Part shown: in pieces, positions 12,801 to 24,040 of the stretch
How the letters are laid out: every line of letters begins with the position of its first letter
How positions within the stretch are numbered: the stretch's first letter is position 1
Source: Cinclus cinclus
Taxonomy: Eukaryota; Chordata; Aves; Passeriformes; Cinclidae
Reading direction: 5' to 3'
Length of the DNA: 64,000 nucleotides
Assembly (NCBI RefSeq): GCF_963662255.1
Contig: NC_085047.1
Location: 99,145,619 to 99,209,618, forward strand
Position numbers and translations under genes: made by a program
Notes under the pieces: model-generated
Databases searched by the model: none
Seen by the model: the letters and a program-made list of their open reading frames with translations, nothing else
Told to the model about the DNA's origin: nothing

Positions 12801-14760
12801 AAGCACTGAACGGTGTGTTTCAGTTACATTTATTCTGCCTCTACAAAACATAGTAATTACTTTTTAATTCTTATTTCCTTTCTGAATTGATTGCATTTTG
12901 TACTTAGATATGTTCTTCAGAATTATTCTCTTCTTAAGTGACTTCCTGCTTAATTGCATTTTTAATTATGTGCCCTTCATAGTAACATAAATGTTTGTAT
13001 TTATCTCCCATTTCTTAGTTTTTGATATATTCTCCTCAGAGTCCATGCATTTCAGTAGTGCTTTGAGCTCCTACTTTGTTTTGCCTGACTTCACTGTAGG
13101 TACCAAAGGCTGTTGATTTTTTGTGAGTTGGAAATTTCACCTATTTTAAGGAAGACTTGGCAAATTCTGTGTTACTGTACAATGCTGTAGCAGTAGGGGC
13201 AGGAGAACTGATATTGCTCAGAGACTTCCAAAGGGTACATGGCCTCAAGAAAAATGTGGAGAAAATATAGATTAAATAAAGTAAATTTTTCTTTTTGGAT
13301 CTCTGGAAGTGTGGTGACTCACCGGAAGGCAAGAAAATAAGTTGATTCTCCTTCAGCCACTTGCAGAGACTGTGTATACACTTTTCTTAGGTTGTTGAAT
13401 GAAAATTAAAGCAGAAAATTAATTGATGGTCACTGGGGGACTTCATCCTAAGTGGAGGAAGCTCCTCTCAGCTCAAACAGCCAGAGAGCAAGCTGTCTTC
13501 TCAGGGAGGTATGGGGGAAATACTTCACTAGGTTTTGTGCTTGGAAGGGAGCAAACCTAGTTGCCCACTGTTGGATTAGTATGAACCATGGAGTATTTCA
13601 GAATATACTCCATCTGAGAAAGCACTCTTCTCTTCCTCTCCGGAGAGAAGATTTTTTGCTAATTTAAATTAATAACATTTTGGCATCATAAAAGAAAAGG
13701 AGTTTGTGCTTAGTTGTGGCACTTGCAAATACGAGGGCAAAACCCTTTTCATTAGCAGCAGGGATGGTTTTACATGCTGTGTGGAAAGTAACTGTGTAAA
13801 GTTACTCTCTGCCATCAGCACCTTTCTTAGTGGCCTGTTGCTAATGACAGGCCAAATGTAGGAGTCTCCATTTCTTCTGATTTTAGTTTGCAGATGTTCA
13901 GTTTCTCTACAAATCTTAATTTTTAAGCCCCAAATCTTTTTAGCAGGAGAGCGGGAACGTACTTTGAATTGTCTAAGCTTGAATGAAGGTCTGTGGCTTT
14001 GGTGGACAGAGGCTTTCTGGCCATTCATGATTGCTTTAGCTGCCAGCCTGGAGCTATTAAATGAATGGAAATTCTATAACAGTGTGACAGTGCCAACAGA
14101 CAAGTGCCTATTCTGAGCTTGCTCATTATGCCAGACAACAAAAATGTTGTGAAGCTGCGTAACACTTTCATTGTGATTAGATGCATCACTTATTCATGTT
14201 CTGCAAAATAAACACATTTAGATGGCTGACCATGATAAGCATTTGAAGAAGTAATGGTCTTTAGGCATCAGCAAAGACATAATAAAGCTGAATATTTAAA
14301 GGAGCTTCACAGTTGTGAGTACAGTTAATCAATGAAATGGGCTCTCAAAAAAGCCAGCAATGTTCACATCAGTCCTACCTTTTTGTGTCCAAGAATAATG
14401 ACATTAATACCCAACTAAAAGTAATGGAAGCAGGTCTTCTGTACCTCAAAGTGGAAAATAACCATCCATTGACCTCCTCCTGGGAAGCTGCTGCACCATA
14501 ACAGGATGGGGCTGGAGTGGGTTGATTCACAAGAGGAGATACTTGCATCTCAGTTATAGGAAGAAGGATTACTAATAGGAAGTTGGTGTGTTCAGCATTG
14601 AGATAGTGCACAGTGCCATGGCAGTCACGGTGCAAATCCTTAGGCTCTTCCTTAATAACAGGAAATTTAATTTTCCACAAGAAGAAATTTTGTACTACTG
14701 TGTTTAACCTACTAATGTCTTGGTGATTAGAACATTCACTGTGAGCCTAGAATTAAAAAT
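12801..14760. other. Unique non-coding DNA with one CNE-like patch
   Basis: No gene is recognised. The 119-codon minus frame at 13669-14028 and the 101-codon one at 14375-14680 have no domain that I know. Between them, 14045-14340 is an evenly textured, repeat-free segment with words such as GTGATTAGATGCATCA and a CpG in CTGCGTAACAC. It looks like a conserved non-coding element, unproven. Confidence 0.5.
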
Positions 14761-14870
14761 TCACAGAATAAGCTGAGTTGGAAGGAACCCATCAGGACCA
14801 AGAGCAACTCCTAGCCCTGCACAGTACTCTGCAAGAATCACATTGTGTGCCTGGGAGCATTGTCCAAAGT
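14761..14870 (-). mobile_element. CR1 LINE 3'-end fragment (antisense)
   Basis: On the plus strand it begins TCACAGAATAAGCTGAGTTG, followed by GAAGGAACCCATCAGGACCA, then a CCTAGCCCTGCACAGTACTC block and TGTGCCTGGGAGCATTGTCC. This is the complement of a CR1 tail of the subfamily also present at 51504-51852, but it keeps only the last ~110 bases. The consensus segment just after CATCAGGA is shortened, suggesting a small deletion. It is non-coding. Confidence 0.9.
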
Positions 14871-16720
14871 ATAGAGTACCAAGGAGCAGGGGAATACTTG
14901 ATCATTATGTGTGACTTTCAAATTGAGATAGCCTACAAACCTGATTCTTACAAACAGTAGGGAATGAGAAAAAAGTCAGGTTGGAAAAGAGTGACATATA
15001 AGGAAACTACAATGTAAGATGGCAAAGAAGAAAGCACAGAGCAAAAGGGAGAGGTTGGAAAGCCTAGTGGAAATGATGGAGAAAGGTGTTAAATAACAAA
15101 GGAAATTATAGCTGAAGAGAAATTATGCAAATAAGTGAAAATACGAGAAACAGATTGAAAGAGGAGGAGGAGGAAGACAATGATTTAACAGTCACTTTAT
15201 TAAAAAATACAGATAAAATAGCAATGATAAGAGTGTCTGTCTGTAACAGCTGTGCAAACATGCAAACCCCACTATTGATTAGATTTCTAGTATGTATATT
15301 GGCAGATGGATTTACTTGGAGTACTTTATGTAAGCCATAGGCTCAGTTGTGTCTTACTGGCCCTTTCTTTTCAAAGATAGGCAGGGAACAGTGGTCTGAC
15401 AAGGTAAGGATGAGGGACTTGGAAATCCTCTCTCCCATTCTACATGACTACTAATGTGCAGGTAAGCTGGTGGTCTGGGGTAGTCATGAACCTCTAATAT
15501 TAGATGGATGTTAAAAAAAATATCTGTGCATAAATCCATTTTGGTGTCTTCACACCCCCAGCACTCCTTTTAAGTGGGATTTCACCAAAACTTTTGTTTA
15601 TGAAAATTTGGCTGTTATTTTGTTTTCTCAGACTTCAAGATCTGAAATTTTTAGACTTTTTTTTTTTCCTGAAGAGATGGGAGACCAGAAAAATTTAAGT
15701 TAGAAATAAAAAAGGTTACATTTTGCTATCTAAATCATGTATGCAATGATAAAACCTAATCAAACCAAACCAAGCAACTAACCAAATAAAAAAACACCAA
15801 GAAACAAAAAAAGAAAAAAAGAAAATCCACCCAGAACACAACTCTCCACCCCTGCCCCAACAACTGGCCAGAGGAAGAAGAGTCAGCTTTCAGAGTACTC
15901 AATGTCAAAGTGGAAAATCCTGGTGTATGTGAGTTATTGTAGCTCCACTGCTGGCAGCTTTATGAACCAGGAAACAAGGAAACATATAGGAAACAAGGCT
16001 GTCATATCTCTTGCTTTTCAGTTGATTTACAACTGCTTAACACTCAGCTTCTCATCTCTATTGAACTCTTACCTTGGGTAAAGTGAAGTAATAGAGTTAT
16101 TTTCTTGTAGAATGACAGTGCTCCCAAAGGCTTGCGTGATTTGGATAGAAGGACAATGGTACAGTGACTTTCTGAATAGTTCTTTGTTCTAGTTTATTGG
16201 TAGGAAAAAATGTGTGGAAGTTAAAATCTGTGGTGTTTCAGCACGAGATGTCTTGTTCCTGCTGAAATCCAGTGGTGTTTTAGTGACTGAGTTAGCTTTC
16301 TAAATTTCTGGCCCTTAAACACACAAATGGAGCTGTAAATGTCCCCTTACAATTCTTCATTTTGCATTGGTTTGTGCTGTCACCCAGTCTTTTCTTCATG
16401 TTTTCAAGCAATCTTCCCATCCTAAATCAGAGCTAAAAAGCCTCATACCCCCAGAGAACTTCTATTGCCTGTATTAGAATTAAACAGATTAATATAGATT
16501 AATTAAGTTCTGAGTTTAGTTTTCACTTCTACTTTATACTTCACATAAAGTTTTTTACAAGATCACCTCTTTGTAAAACTGCTTACAAGTGGCAGAGCAC
16601 TCACTCAGTTAAGTAATGATTTGGTGATCTAATTACAAATCTCTGTGTAAAATTGGTATTTTGGGCTATTACTCTGCAGCATGAAAATTGTTTGAACTTT
16701 CCTCCTCTCCCCCTGCTAGC
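14871..16720. other. Unique non-coding DNA with purine-rich and A/C-rich stretches
   Basis: The segment 14950-15180 is purine-rich on the plus strand and ends in a short GAGGAGGAGGAGGAAG run near 15161. The segment 15755-15835 is A/C-rich simple sequence. No gene, RNA or TE is recognised. Confidence 0.55.
15755..15835. repeat. A/C-rich simple sequence
   Basis: A runs with CC and AACC units, including CAAACCAAACCAAGC. It belongs to the same compositional class as 7630-7690 and 12728-12800. Confidence 0.8.
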
Positions 16721-16754
<34 letters not shown>

Positions 16755-16755
16755 T
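16721..16755. repeat. (TA)n microsatellite
   Basis: Thirty-five bases of alternating T and A, interrupted by a single C at 16729. Probably length-polymorphic. Confidence 0.97.
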
Positions 16756-19700
16756 GCTCTCAAGGTTTCTTGTCAATCATCAGTGCATTTATTCTTTGAG
16801 TCTGTTTTCTTCTTAACTGGCGACTCTTGGCAGTCAGCATGATCTTTTGAGTTTCTGCAGACAAACGTGCAGAAAATGCTGTGTTGGGTGAATAATTGAT
16901 TGGTACAAATAAGAAAATAATCTTTATTCACTTGTTAGTGCATAGCTTGGTATGCGACCTGGAATTAAATTGGGACATTGCTGGGGCCTTCTGCAAAGAG
17001 CCAGCTCAGCTGGTCTGACAGAGTTTGAGAGTCCTGACGTGGTTCAGTCCCTGTTTTACTTACAACTGAGAGCTAATAGCAGAAAATAGGACTTTGGGAT
17101 TTAAGTCAGTTGGTTGAAATGGGGTAAATGGAGCTTGGCATAAGAGAACAACTCTTGGATTGTGCACGTGGTCCCTGTCTCTGAATATTGCCTCCTTATT
17201 GTACCTCTGTGTTGGTTGTGACTTAAGGTAAAGCAGCTGAAATGACAAGACTCCTCAGTAGGCAAAATAGAAAAGTATTGATCTGAATACAAAACACCTA
17301 TTACTTCTGAAATTATTCAGTGAGGGACATACTAGAAAGAGGGTCAGTTCTTAACTGAGAATAAAAATGAACAAATCAAATATTGAACTACCAGGGAGTT
17401 GACATTCTTTCAGCTCTTAGATTTTCCCCTCTTACACATGTTATATCCATAATGTTAATTAAGTTGTATTGCAGTCAGTAGGTTTCAACATATCTAATTG
17501 CCATCAAGTTCTTGCTGCCTGCATTCAATTTCAGATAGGAAAGAAGGGGATATTTTTTATTGTGTTTGGGTTTTTGTTTGTTATTTTTCCTTGTTTTTAA
17601 TTTTGTGTGTGTGTGCATTTTTTTTGGGTTTTTTTTTGGTCAAAGGAGGGTTCATTTGGTTTTGTTTTCTTTCTCCTATTACTTTGGATGGACAGAATGT
17701 GTGATAAATGGATGCCTTAAGTTTTCACCCAACCTCCATAACAAAAACCCTACAACTTCCTCCATATTTGAAGAAGTAATAATTACCTTGCAACACTCTG
17801 TTTTGAATAGGAAAAAGAGTGGAACTGGCTGATACTGGAAATCACTAGTAAGTGATTAAATGTTGAATGGGCAAAAATCGGAATTTCTGTGCTACCTGTG
17901 CCAACATCAGCATGTAGTGCTTAAAAACTCAGGATAAAGCCAGAAGGTAGAAAAATTAAATCTTGGTTCATGCAAGAATAGCTGATAGGTTATTACTCTG
18001 TATCTCAATTTGAATTTGTAATATTTATGTCTGGAACTTGCAGTTAATATAATTCTCTGGAGAGCAATTATTTGCCATAGTTTAATTTTTCAAAACTGTG
18101 TTCTCAAATTTATAACTTTTCTGTAATGCAGTTCCCATGTCTTTGTCTCCCTCTGCACATCGCATTGAGCATTAACCAGAAAGATGTGAAGTTCCTAGTC
18201 TTTATTCTAAAAAAGGTAGGTTTTTGTTTTTCTGTGATGTCATCTTCTTTTATCCACTACAAGGATAAGTAGATAATGGCATGGCTTCAACAATAGTAGA
18301 TAGAATAGGAAGATCCAAAAAAATTCCATAATATTTTCTTTTTATCTTCCTACTCCACTGCTGAATGCTTTCTTAAAAAAATTTGGTTGGAGCTGTGTCT
18401 TTCTACTCTTTTGCTGTTACCAGCAGTCTTGCTTGATAAACTTTAAGGATCATCAAGAATTTAACCAGAATAACTTTATTACACTGGGGGTACTGTCAGT
18501 TGGGCGTATGAGCCCAAAAAGCCCCTGATAACTTTCATGATAACTCACCACAACATGCCCTGTTGTATTGCAGCAATCAAGAAAATTTAATTTCCAGAAA
18601 TACAAGACCTTTCTGAAACTCCTGCCCTTCTTTGTGGGGCTGAACGATGGGGGTGGTCAGTCCAGGGCAGTGGCTGGGGATATGTGGTGTAAATCCCCTT
18701 TTACCCCTATCCCTAACCAAACAGTCAGACACTCCAGAATATTCCAGTATCAATCCTGCAGCATAAGTAGTATAAAAGAGACAGTGTTTTAGTAAAGGCA
18801 TAGTGACAGAATGAGAAATACAGTGTTAATAGGAGTGTATATAATAAATATATATTAACTATATAGTGAAAAGAATAATGGATAACAAAGAAATGGGAAA
18901 AGCAAGGAAGATACAGGGCCCATCAAGATAAGTTATATTTTTAAGACTTCATTTTATTGAACTTTTATTATTTTATCAAAATTCACTATTTCACAATAAT
19001 GAAAGGTATTGCCATAGATAGAACTTTTCTCAAACTTAATATTTTAATGAAATTTTCACTTAGAATGCCAGCTTCTCTGTCCCATTACTTGCAACATCCA
19101 TTTTTATTATGACTAGGAAACTGAATTTTTAAAATAATTACTTTTTACTTCCTTGCTGTCTTGGAATGAATGATTTTTGCAACAGAGACTTCTTTCCCAC
19201 TGTTGTAGAAGATTACCTCATGGAGAATGCTCCTGAAATATAAATAATGTATCATCAGGAACTGTAGAACGATGTAGGTGGAGGACTAGAAAAAACTGAA
19301 TGTTTGCCAGGCTCATCTATTATTTATCAAAGCTGGTTAAATCTAGTTGTCATAGCCCAAGATATTCACAGATCTTGGTAAAAGCCATTCTTCTCATAAG
19401 TCTTATTTCTTTAACCAAAAAATTGCACTTACACTAGTAATGTTCTTTAAAGAGTTTCAGGGTCCAGGAATTTTGTTCTGGTCTTGTAGTTTTTTTGTTT
19501 GTTTTTTTCCTTGTTTGTTTGGGTCTTTTTAAAATACAGATTTTAAGTCATAATATTATGTTGATAAGTTGAGACATTATATGGGTTTTTTTCATATGGA
19601 TCTCTGATATGACAGAAAAAAATAACAATTTTTAATTAAAAACTTGTTTGCACTTTAACTGAACTGCCAGGTTTTTCTCTGAGGACCACAGAGCTAGTTT

Positions 19701-21784
19701 ATAAAAATACTTACCCTTAGACACATTTGAAAATTCAAGCCCTTAATATTTTTGAAAGCCAAAAGTGTTTAAATCTGGTTCCTAGTAGCCAGGAAGTTAG
19801 CAGTATGGATTATTAGCAGAATAAATATTTGTATGTTATTGCTTCCTATTATTACTTGGATAGGTTTGATAATTTTTTGAGTAGCTCCCGTGGGGCCATA
19901 AAACACGTGTGATAGAGGGGGTGTATGTGTGTATACCAATTGTAAATACAAGTGTACAGACAGTGTCTGGCATTAAAAGAAGTAGAATGCTTGCAGGCAT
20001 GCTGACACACTCCAGGGTAGAAGAAAGAGAGCCCTGTAATAAAATCTCATTGAGGATGCAGAGAGAATGTTTCAGCATTAAGCATTCTCCTCATGTTTCA
20101 CATAAATGCATCCTCCTCTCATGAGGGGATGAACAGTGCATTTGCACCGGCTCATTCAAACTGAACATTGGTAAAAGAAGAGTCTTGAGCAAACACTGAA
20201 GAGCCTGGCATTTTTTAAAGACAGGGGAAAGGTTAAGCTGACTGCTGTTTAAACTGCTGTTTGTTGGATATTTATTTGCTGGCCGTGTTTATTGAAGGTG
20301 GTGTTGAAAAGATCATTGGCAAGATTTTGGATGGCTGCATAGCACAGGTCAGAATCCTATTGAGCTAATGCAGTTTTTACAATGAAGTTTACATCTTCAC
20401 AGGTGACTTAGTAAGTGTTTTTTATGTCTGTGGATGGCTAGATTGTATTTTTCTAGAAGATAAAAGAGGGTAGGATGTGCATTCTCTGTATCATTTCCTG
20501 TTCTCTCACTGCAGCTTTAACTTTGCTTAAGGCTGTATTAAATGAGAAACTTCCCTAGATCCAGCATTTACAAACCAGAACATTTATTAAGAACAATTAA
20601 ATTTCAGTATTAATATTTAGTTTTTATTATTTTTTGTATGCTGTTTCAAAAATAACAGAGCTCACTGAACTTGCTAATTTTCTCCTTAATGCACTGAGTA
20701 GCTGCATGGGGGAGAGTGACAGTCACTCTTTTGGGTGAAGCACAGGGTCATCTTGCAGTGCCTTAAGCATATTTAAAAACATCACTTGTTAATTTTAAAA
20801 ACAAAAGGTAAGGCTGTATGTGCATACTACATCTGGTCGTGCATTGTTCTCACAGTGAAGAGATTTAGAAGAACCAAGGAATTTTGAGGTATTCTAATTT
20901 TACATTGGTTTAATTCTCCAACCTTGCAATAGACACACACACACAATCACCACCCCTCTATATAGCTGATTGTCAGAAATAAATTCCTTCACTGTTTCAG
21001 CAGGGCTCCTCTTTAGATGTGTCTGAAACATTCGGGGAAGTCTTGTGTTACAAATGCATTTGTGGTGTTATTTACTTCTCTTCCTCTGCATGCACATGCC
21101 CTCTGGTTTTATTTTTTTTTATTTTGAAGGCACTCTTTCAAGGACTTCTATAATGATTTATTATTTTTTATAATTTAACTTTTTTACTTTTCCCCTGTCT
21201 TTCTCAGAGATAGGATAAAAAGTCTTGTAAATTAACTGCTGCAATGAAAGTTTGTGTTCATGGTTGTGGGGTCTTGCTTATGTAGTGAAAGTAGTCTGCA
21301 GTATTTCCTCAGGAGAGCTGCTCTGGGAAAAATGCTCAAAATAGCAGTGTTTTACTTTAAAAATGTCTGTGTGTATGCATGTCATTTATATATACAAATA
21401 TATGTCATATGTGTCTAGAGCTGGTACTGAATTGTCTATGCAAAACAGACATGTATAGTGTCTGTGTTAGTGGCACTGCCTTCAGATTGCTTAGACATAC
21501 TTCCATGGTCGTTCTGGATGGGAGGTTCCTAAAGGAATAACATGAACTCTCACATGCAGCTAATCTTGGGCTTGACTGGCTCTGTTTGGAAGATTTAGTG
21601 TAGAGAAGCTGTAAGCAATGACATATTCTGTATGTACTTCCTTGGACAATTTGATAGCATTAGTGATCAGAAACCAGGTGGCCCTGCTGTCACTACTGGG
21701 AGTAAACAAGGCATTGGTCAATAAGCTTATGCAGTCTCTAAAGCATTTCACTACTGCAATGTGGTTTTCTTCTGATTTGTATGT
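16756..21784. other. Unique non-coding DNA
   Basis: About 5 kb without a recognisable gene or TE. It contains T/G-rich tracts at about 17560-17670 (with a (GT)6 run near 17604) and 19489-19530, and an (AC)n run at 20933-20945. The 20135-20400 segment is repeat-free and evenly textured, with a CpG in GCACCGGCTC and another in GGCCGTGTTTATTG, and could be conserved regulatory DNA. Open frames here are short and featureless. Confidence 0.5.
20933..20945. repeat. Short (AC)n microsatellite
   Basis: An uninterrupted 13-base alternating A/C run. It is short and likely of low variability. Confidence 0.9.
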
Positions 21785-21880
21785 TGTTCCTTGTGGGTTT
21801 TTGTTGCCTTTTTTTTGCTTGTTTTTGTTTGCTAGTTTTGTTTTTGTTTGGTTTTATTTGTTTGTTTGTTTTTGTACTGG
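21785..21880. repeat. T/G-rich simple sequence
   Basis: Repeated TTTTTG and TTTG units with few other bases. The 111-codon plus frame at 21618-21953 crosses it and yields a Phe/Leu/Val/Cys-rich hydrophobic stretch. That is an artefact of the tract, not a membrane protein. Confidence 0.85.
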
Positions 21881-22427
21881 GGAAAACAATCTTGCACTGG
21901 GCTCTGTGTTTACTGCAATGACATTTGAAATCAGAATAAATCTGGAGTGCTAAGACTGTAAGGTGTGCTCCAGTTAGGTAAATGCTTCCTGTGAGTCTCC
22001 CAGGTATCTGTTAATAGGCTTCCAGATGACATGGTTTGATTTTATGTTTAAGTGAAATTATTATGTGAGCAGAACATAGCTTACTCAGTTCTGCAAAGAT
22101 TTGTTTGAATACAGACCCCTACCACCTCTTTTACAGCAGCTAATTTTGGAAACCCCAGATGTGATGAGTTTTGAGTGAAAGGGCTTATGATGGAAAAAGG
22201 CATGACATGAAGCCTAGAGAATTACTGTGGTCCATGGCATTGGTTTGTTGCAGCCATGGTTGTCTGATGCTCTGATTTGACTGTACTTGTTGCTTGGTAC
22301 AGTGTGAAAGGATAGGCAGCTCTATGATTGCCAGTGTTTGAGAGGGGATAAAAGTGATGCATGTTGAGACTTGCACCACTTTCAATACTGTTAAAAAGTT
22401 TAAAGACATTAATCCTTCCTAGGTGGG
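21881..22427. other. Unique non-coding DNA upstream of the LTR
   Basis: I see no gene, repeat or regulatory element in this stretch. Confidence 0.6.
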
Positions 22428-22432
22428 ACAGC
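22428..22432. repeat. 5-bp target-site duplication, left copy
   Basis: ACAGC directly precedes the TG start of the LTR and is repeated exactly at 23418-23422 after its CA end. Confidence 0.85.
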
Positions 22433-22607
22433 TGTATTTGGTTTGGGTGGCCAGACCTTGATAGCAGGGGAGCTACATGAGTGGCTTCTGTGAGAAGCTG
22501 CCAGAAGCTTCCCTGTGTTTGGCAAAGCCAGTTCCTGGTGGCTCCAAGACAGACACACTGTTGGCCAAGGCTGAGCCAGTCAGGAACAATAGTAATGCCT
22601 CTGTGTT

Positions 22608-22622
22608 AACATATTTTAAAAA
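22608..22622 (+). promoter_or_regulatory. TATA-like box of the LTR promoter
   Basis: CATATTTTAAAAAGG lies about 175 bases into the LTR, where related LTRs carry TATTTAAG-type promoters. It marks the approximate U3/R boundary. Its activity in this decayed copy is unknown. Confidence 0.5.
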
Positions 22623-22749
22623 GGAAAAAAAAATAATTACTGCATGTTTGCAATTGCAGCCAGAGAAGAGCAGAGTGAGAATATGTGAGAAGAACAACTA
22701 TGGCCAGTGAAGGAGGGGCAGGAACTGCTCCAGGCACCAAAGTTGAAAT

Positions 22750-23060
22750 TCCCCTGCAGCTTGTGGTGAAGCGACTAGAAGCCCATGGAAAACCATGGGG
22801 ATGCAGAGATCCCCCTGCAGCCTGTGGAGGAGACCCAGGCTGGAGCAAGTGGATGACTGGGAGGGACCCCTAGGAGACCATGGAAAGAGGAACCCACATT
22901 GGAGAAAGTTTCCTGGTAGGACTTTTGAGTCCATGTGGGACCCATGCTGGAGCAGGTTGTGTCTGAAGGGCTGCACAGTACAGCAGCATTACCCATGTAG
23001 GAGCAGTTCCTGGAGAACTGACTCCTGTGGGAGGAACCTCACGTGGGAGAAGTGGGAGAA
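22750..23060 (+). repeat. Diverged tandem units inside the LTR
   Basis: Several imperfect units of roughly 35-60 bp share words such as CCCCTGCAGC, GTGGTGAAG or GTGGAGGAG, ACCCATGCTGGAGCA and CCTGTGGGAGG. The same internal repetition is a known trait of this avian LTR type. The number of units varies between copies. Confidence 0.7.
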
Positions 23061-23417
23061 CTCTTTTCCCTGAGCAGCATCAGGAACAACTTGAGATGAA
23101 CTGACCATAATCCCATTCGATTTTTCCCTGCACCACTGCAGAGGGCAAAGGTAGAGCTGAGAAGGAGGGAAGGATGGGAGAAAGGGTTTGTTTTAAGGTT
23201 TTTTTTACTTCTCATTATCCCCCTCTGATTTTGGTAGTAAGAAATTCATTTATTTCCAATTCAAGTTTTTTTGGCCTGTGATGATATTTGGTGAGTGATG
23301 TCTCTCTGTCCTTATCTCAAGTTTTGTTATGTTTTCTCTCCCTTGTCCAGCTGCAGAGAGGTGTGGTAGAGCAGCTTTGGTGGGTGTCTGGCACTCAGCC
23401 AGAGTCAACCCACTGCA

Positions 23418-23422
23418 ACAGC
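23418..23422. repeat. 5-bp target-site duplication, right copy
   Basis: ACAGC follows the CA end of the LTR directly and matches 22428-22432 exactly. Confidence 0.85.
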
Positions 23423-23870
23423 CTCTTCTATCTCATGCACATGGCAGGTTTTGATTGCACTGAATTTTATTCTGTTACAGCAGTGTTCGGGAGTTGTGTG
23501 TTGGAATTTTTTAAAAATTACTTCATTTTAAAATCGACTCATTTCAAACTCTCTTTTTGAAAACTGGGAGCCAAATCCCAATGTTATCTTAAATGTTAAT
23601 TAACTTTCAGTACCAGAACATAGTTTCTTGCTTTTCTGAAATCTGATGATTAATGTTTTTGTTTACTTCAAAGTGATACATTGTCATGTCACCACTGAAG
23701 CCCTGCTCCTTTTCTAAAATTCTTGTTCTTGGCTTTGCATGGGCAAATGTTTTGTTTTTGCTTGCAGAACAGCTTACCTTCTTGTCCAGAACCCAAATAG
23801 TGAATGGAATTTAAAATTTTAATTAACCTTAGAGCAATATTTTGCAATTAGGTCTTAACATCAAGTTTTA
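23423..23870. other. Unique AT-rich DNA
   Basis: This stretch lies between the solo LTR and the CR1 tail. Nothing is recognised in it. Confidence 0.6.
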
Positions 23871-24040
23871 TAGAATCATATAATGGTTTGGGTTGGAAGA
23901 GGACTTAAAGACCATGTATTTCCAAGCCCCCTGCCATGGGCAGAGAAAACTTCCACTAGAGCAGGATACTCAGAGATCGATCCACCCTAGCCTCAAACAC
24001 CTCTAGCAATGGTGAATCCCTAACTGCTCTGGGCAGTTAA
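23871..24040 (-). mobile_element. CR1 LINE 3'-end fragment (antisense)
   Basis: The plus strand shows the complement of a CR1 tail: TAGAATCATATAATGGTTTG, then GGTTGGAAGAGGACTTAAAG, CCCCTGCCATGGGCAGAGAA, ACTTCCACTAGAGCAGGATA, and CTAGCCTCAAACACCTCTAG followed by CTGCTCTGGGCAG. It covers about 170 bases of the 3' untranslated region and has no coding part. It keeps the family's terminal octamer (AGAATCAT) in nearly original form. Confidence 0.95.

Larger units (their letters stand above)
22433..23417 (+). mobile_element. Solo LTR of an avian endogenous retrovirus, ERVL-like, 985 bp
   Basis: The element starts TGTATTTGG, ends CCACTGCA, and is flanked by the 5-bp repeat ACAGC. TG...CA ends with a 5-bp duplication fit class III (ERVL-like) elements. 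I recognise the body as an LTR abundant in bird genomes: a GGCTTCTGTGAGAAGCTGCC block near 22482, a TATA-like ATATTTTAAAAAGG near 22609, a long central part of diverged tandem units around CCCCTGCAGCCTGTGG and CTGGAGCA (about 22750-23060), a GATGAACTGACCATAATCCC block near 23095, and a TTACTTCTCATTATCCC block near 23207. The poly(A) signal region, usually AATAAA, reads AAGAAA near 23239. There is no internal gag/pol sequence on either side, so recombination between two LTRs has removed the coding part. Accumulated changes and small deletions suggest an old, inactive copy. Confidence 0.92.

Noticed and set aside
21618..21953. Hydrophobic 111-codon protein with an apparent membrane segment
   Set aside because: The hydrophobic stretch is produced by the T/G-rich tract at 21785-21880.
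22477..23073. Cluster of overlapping ORFs on both strands
   Set aside because: They lie within the non-coding LTR and come from its GC-rich tandem units.
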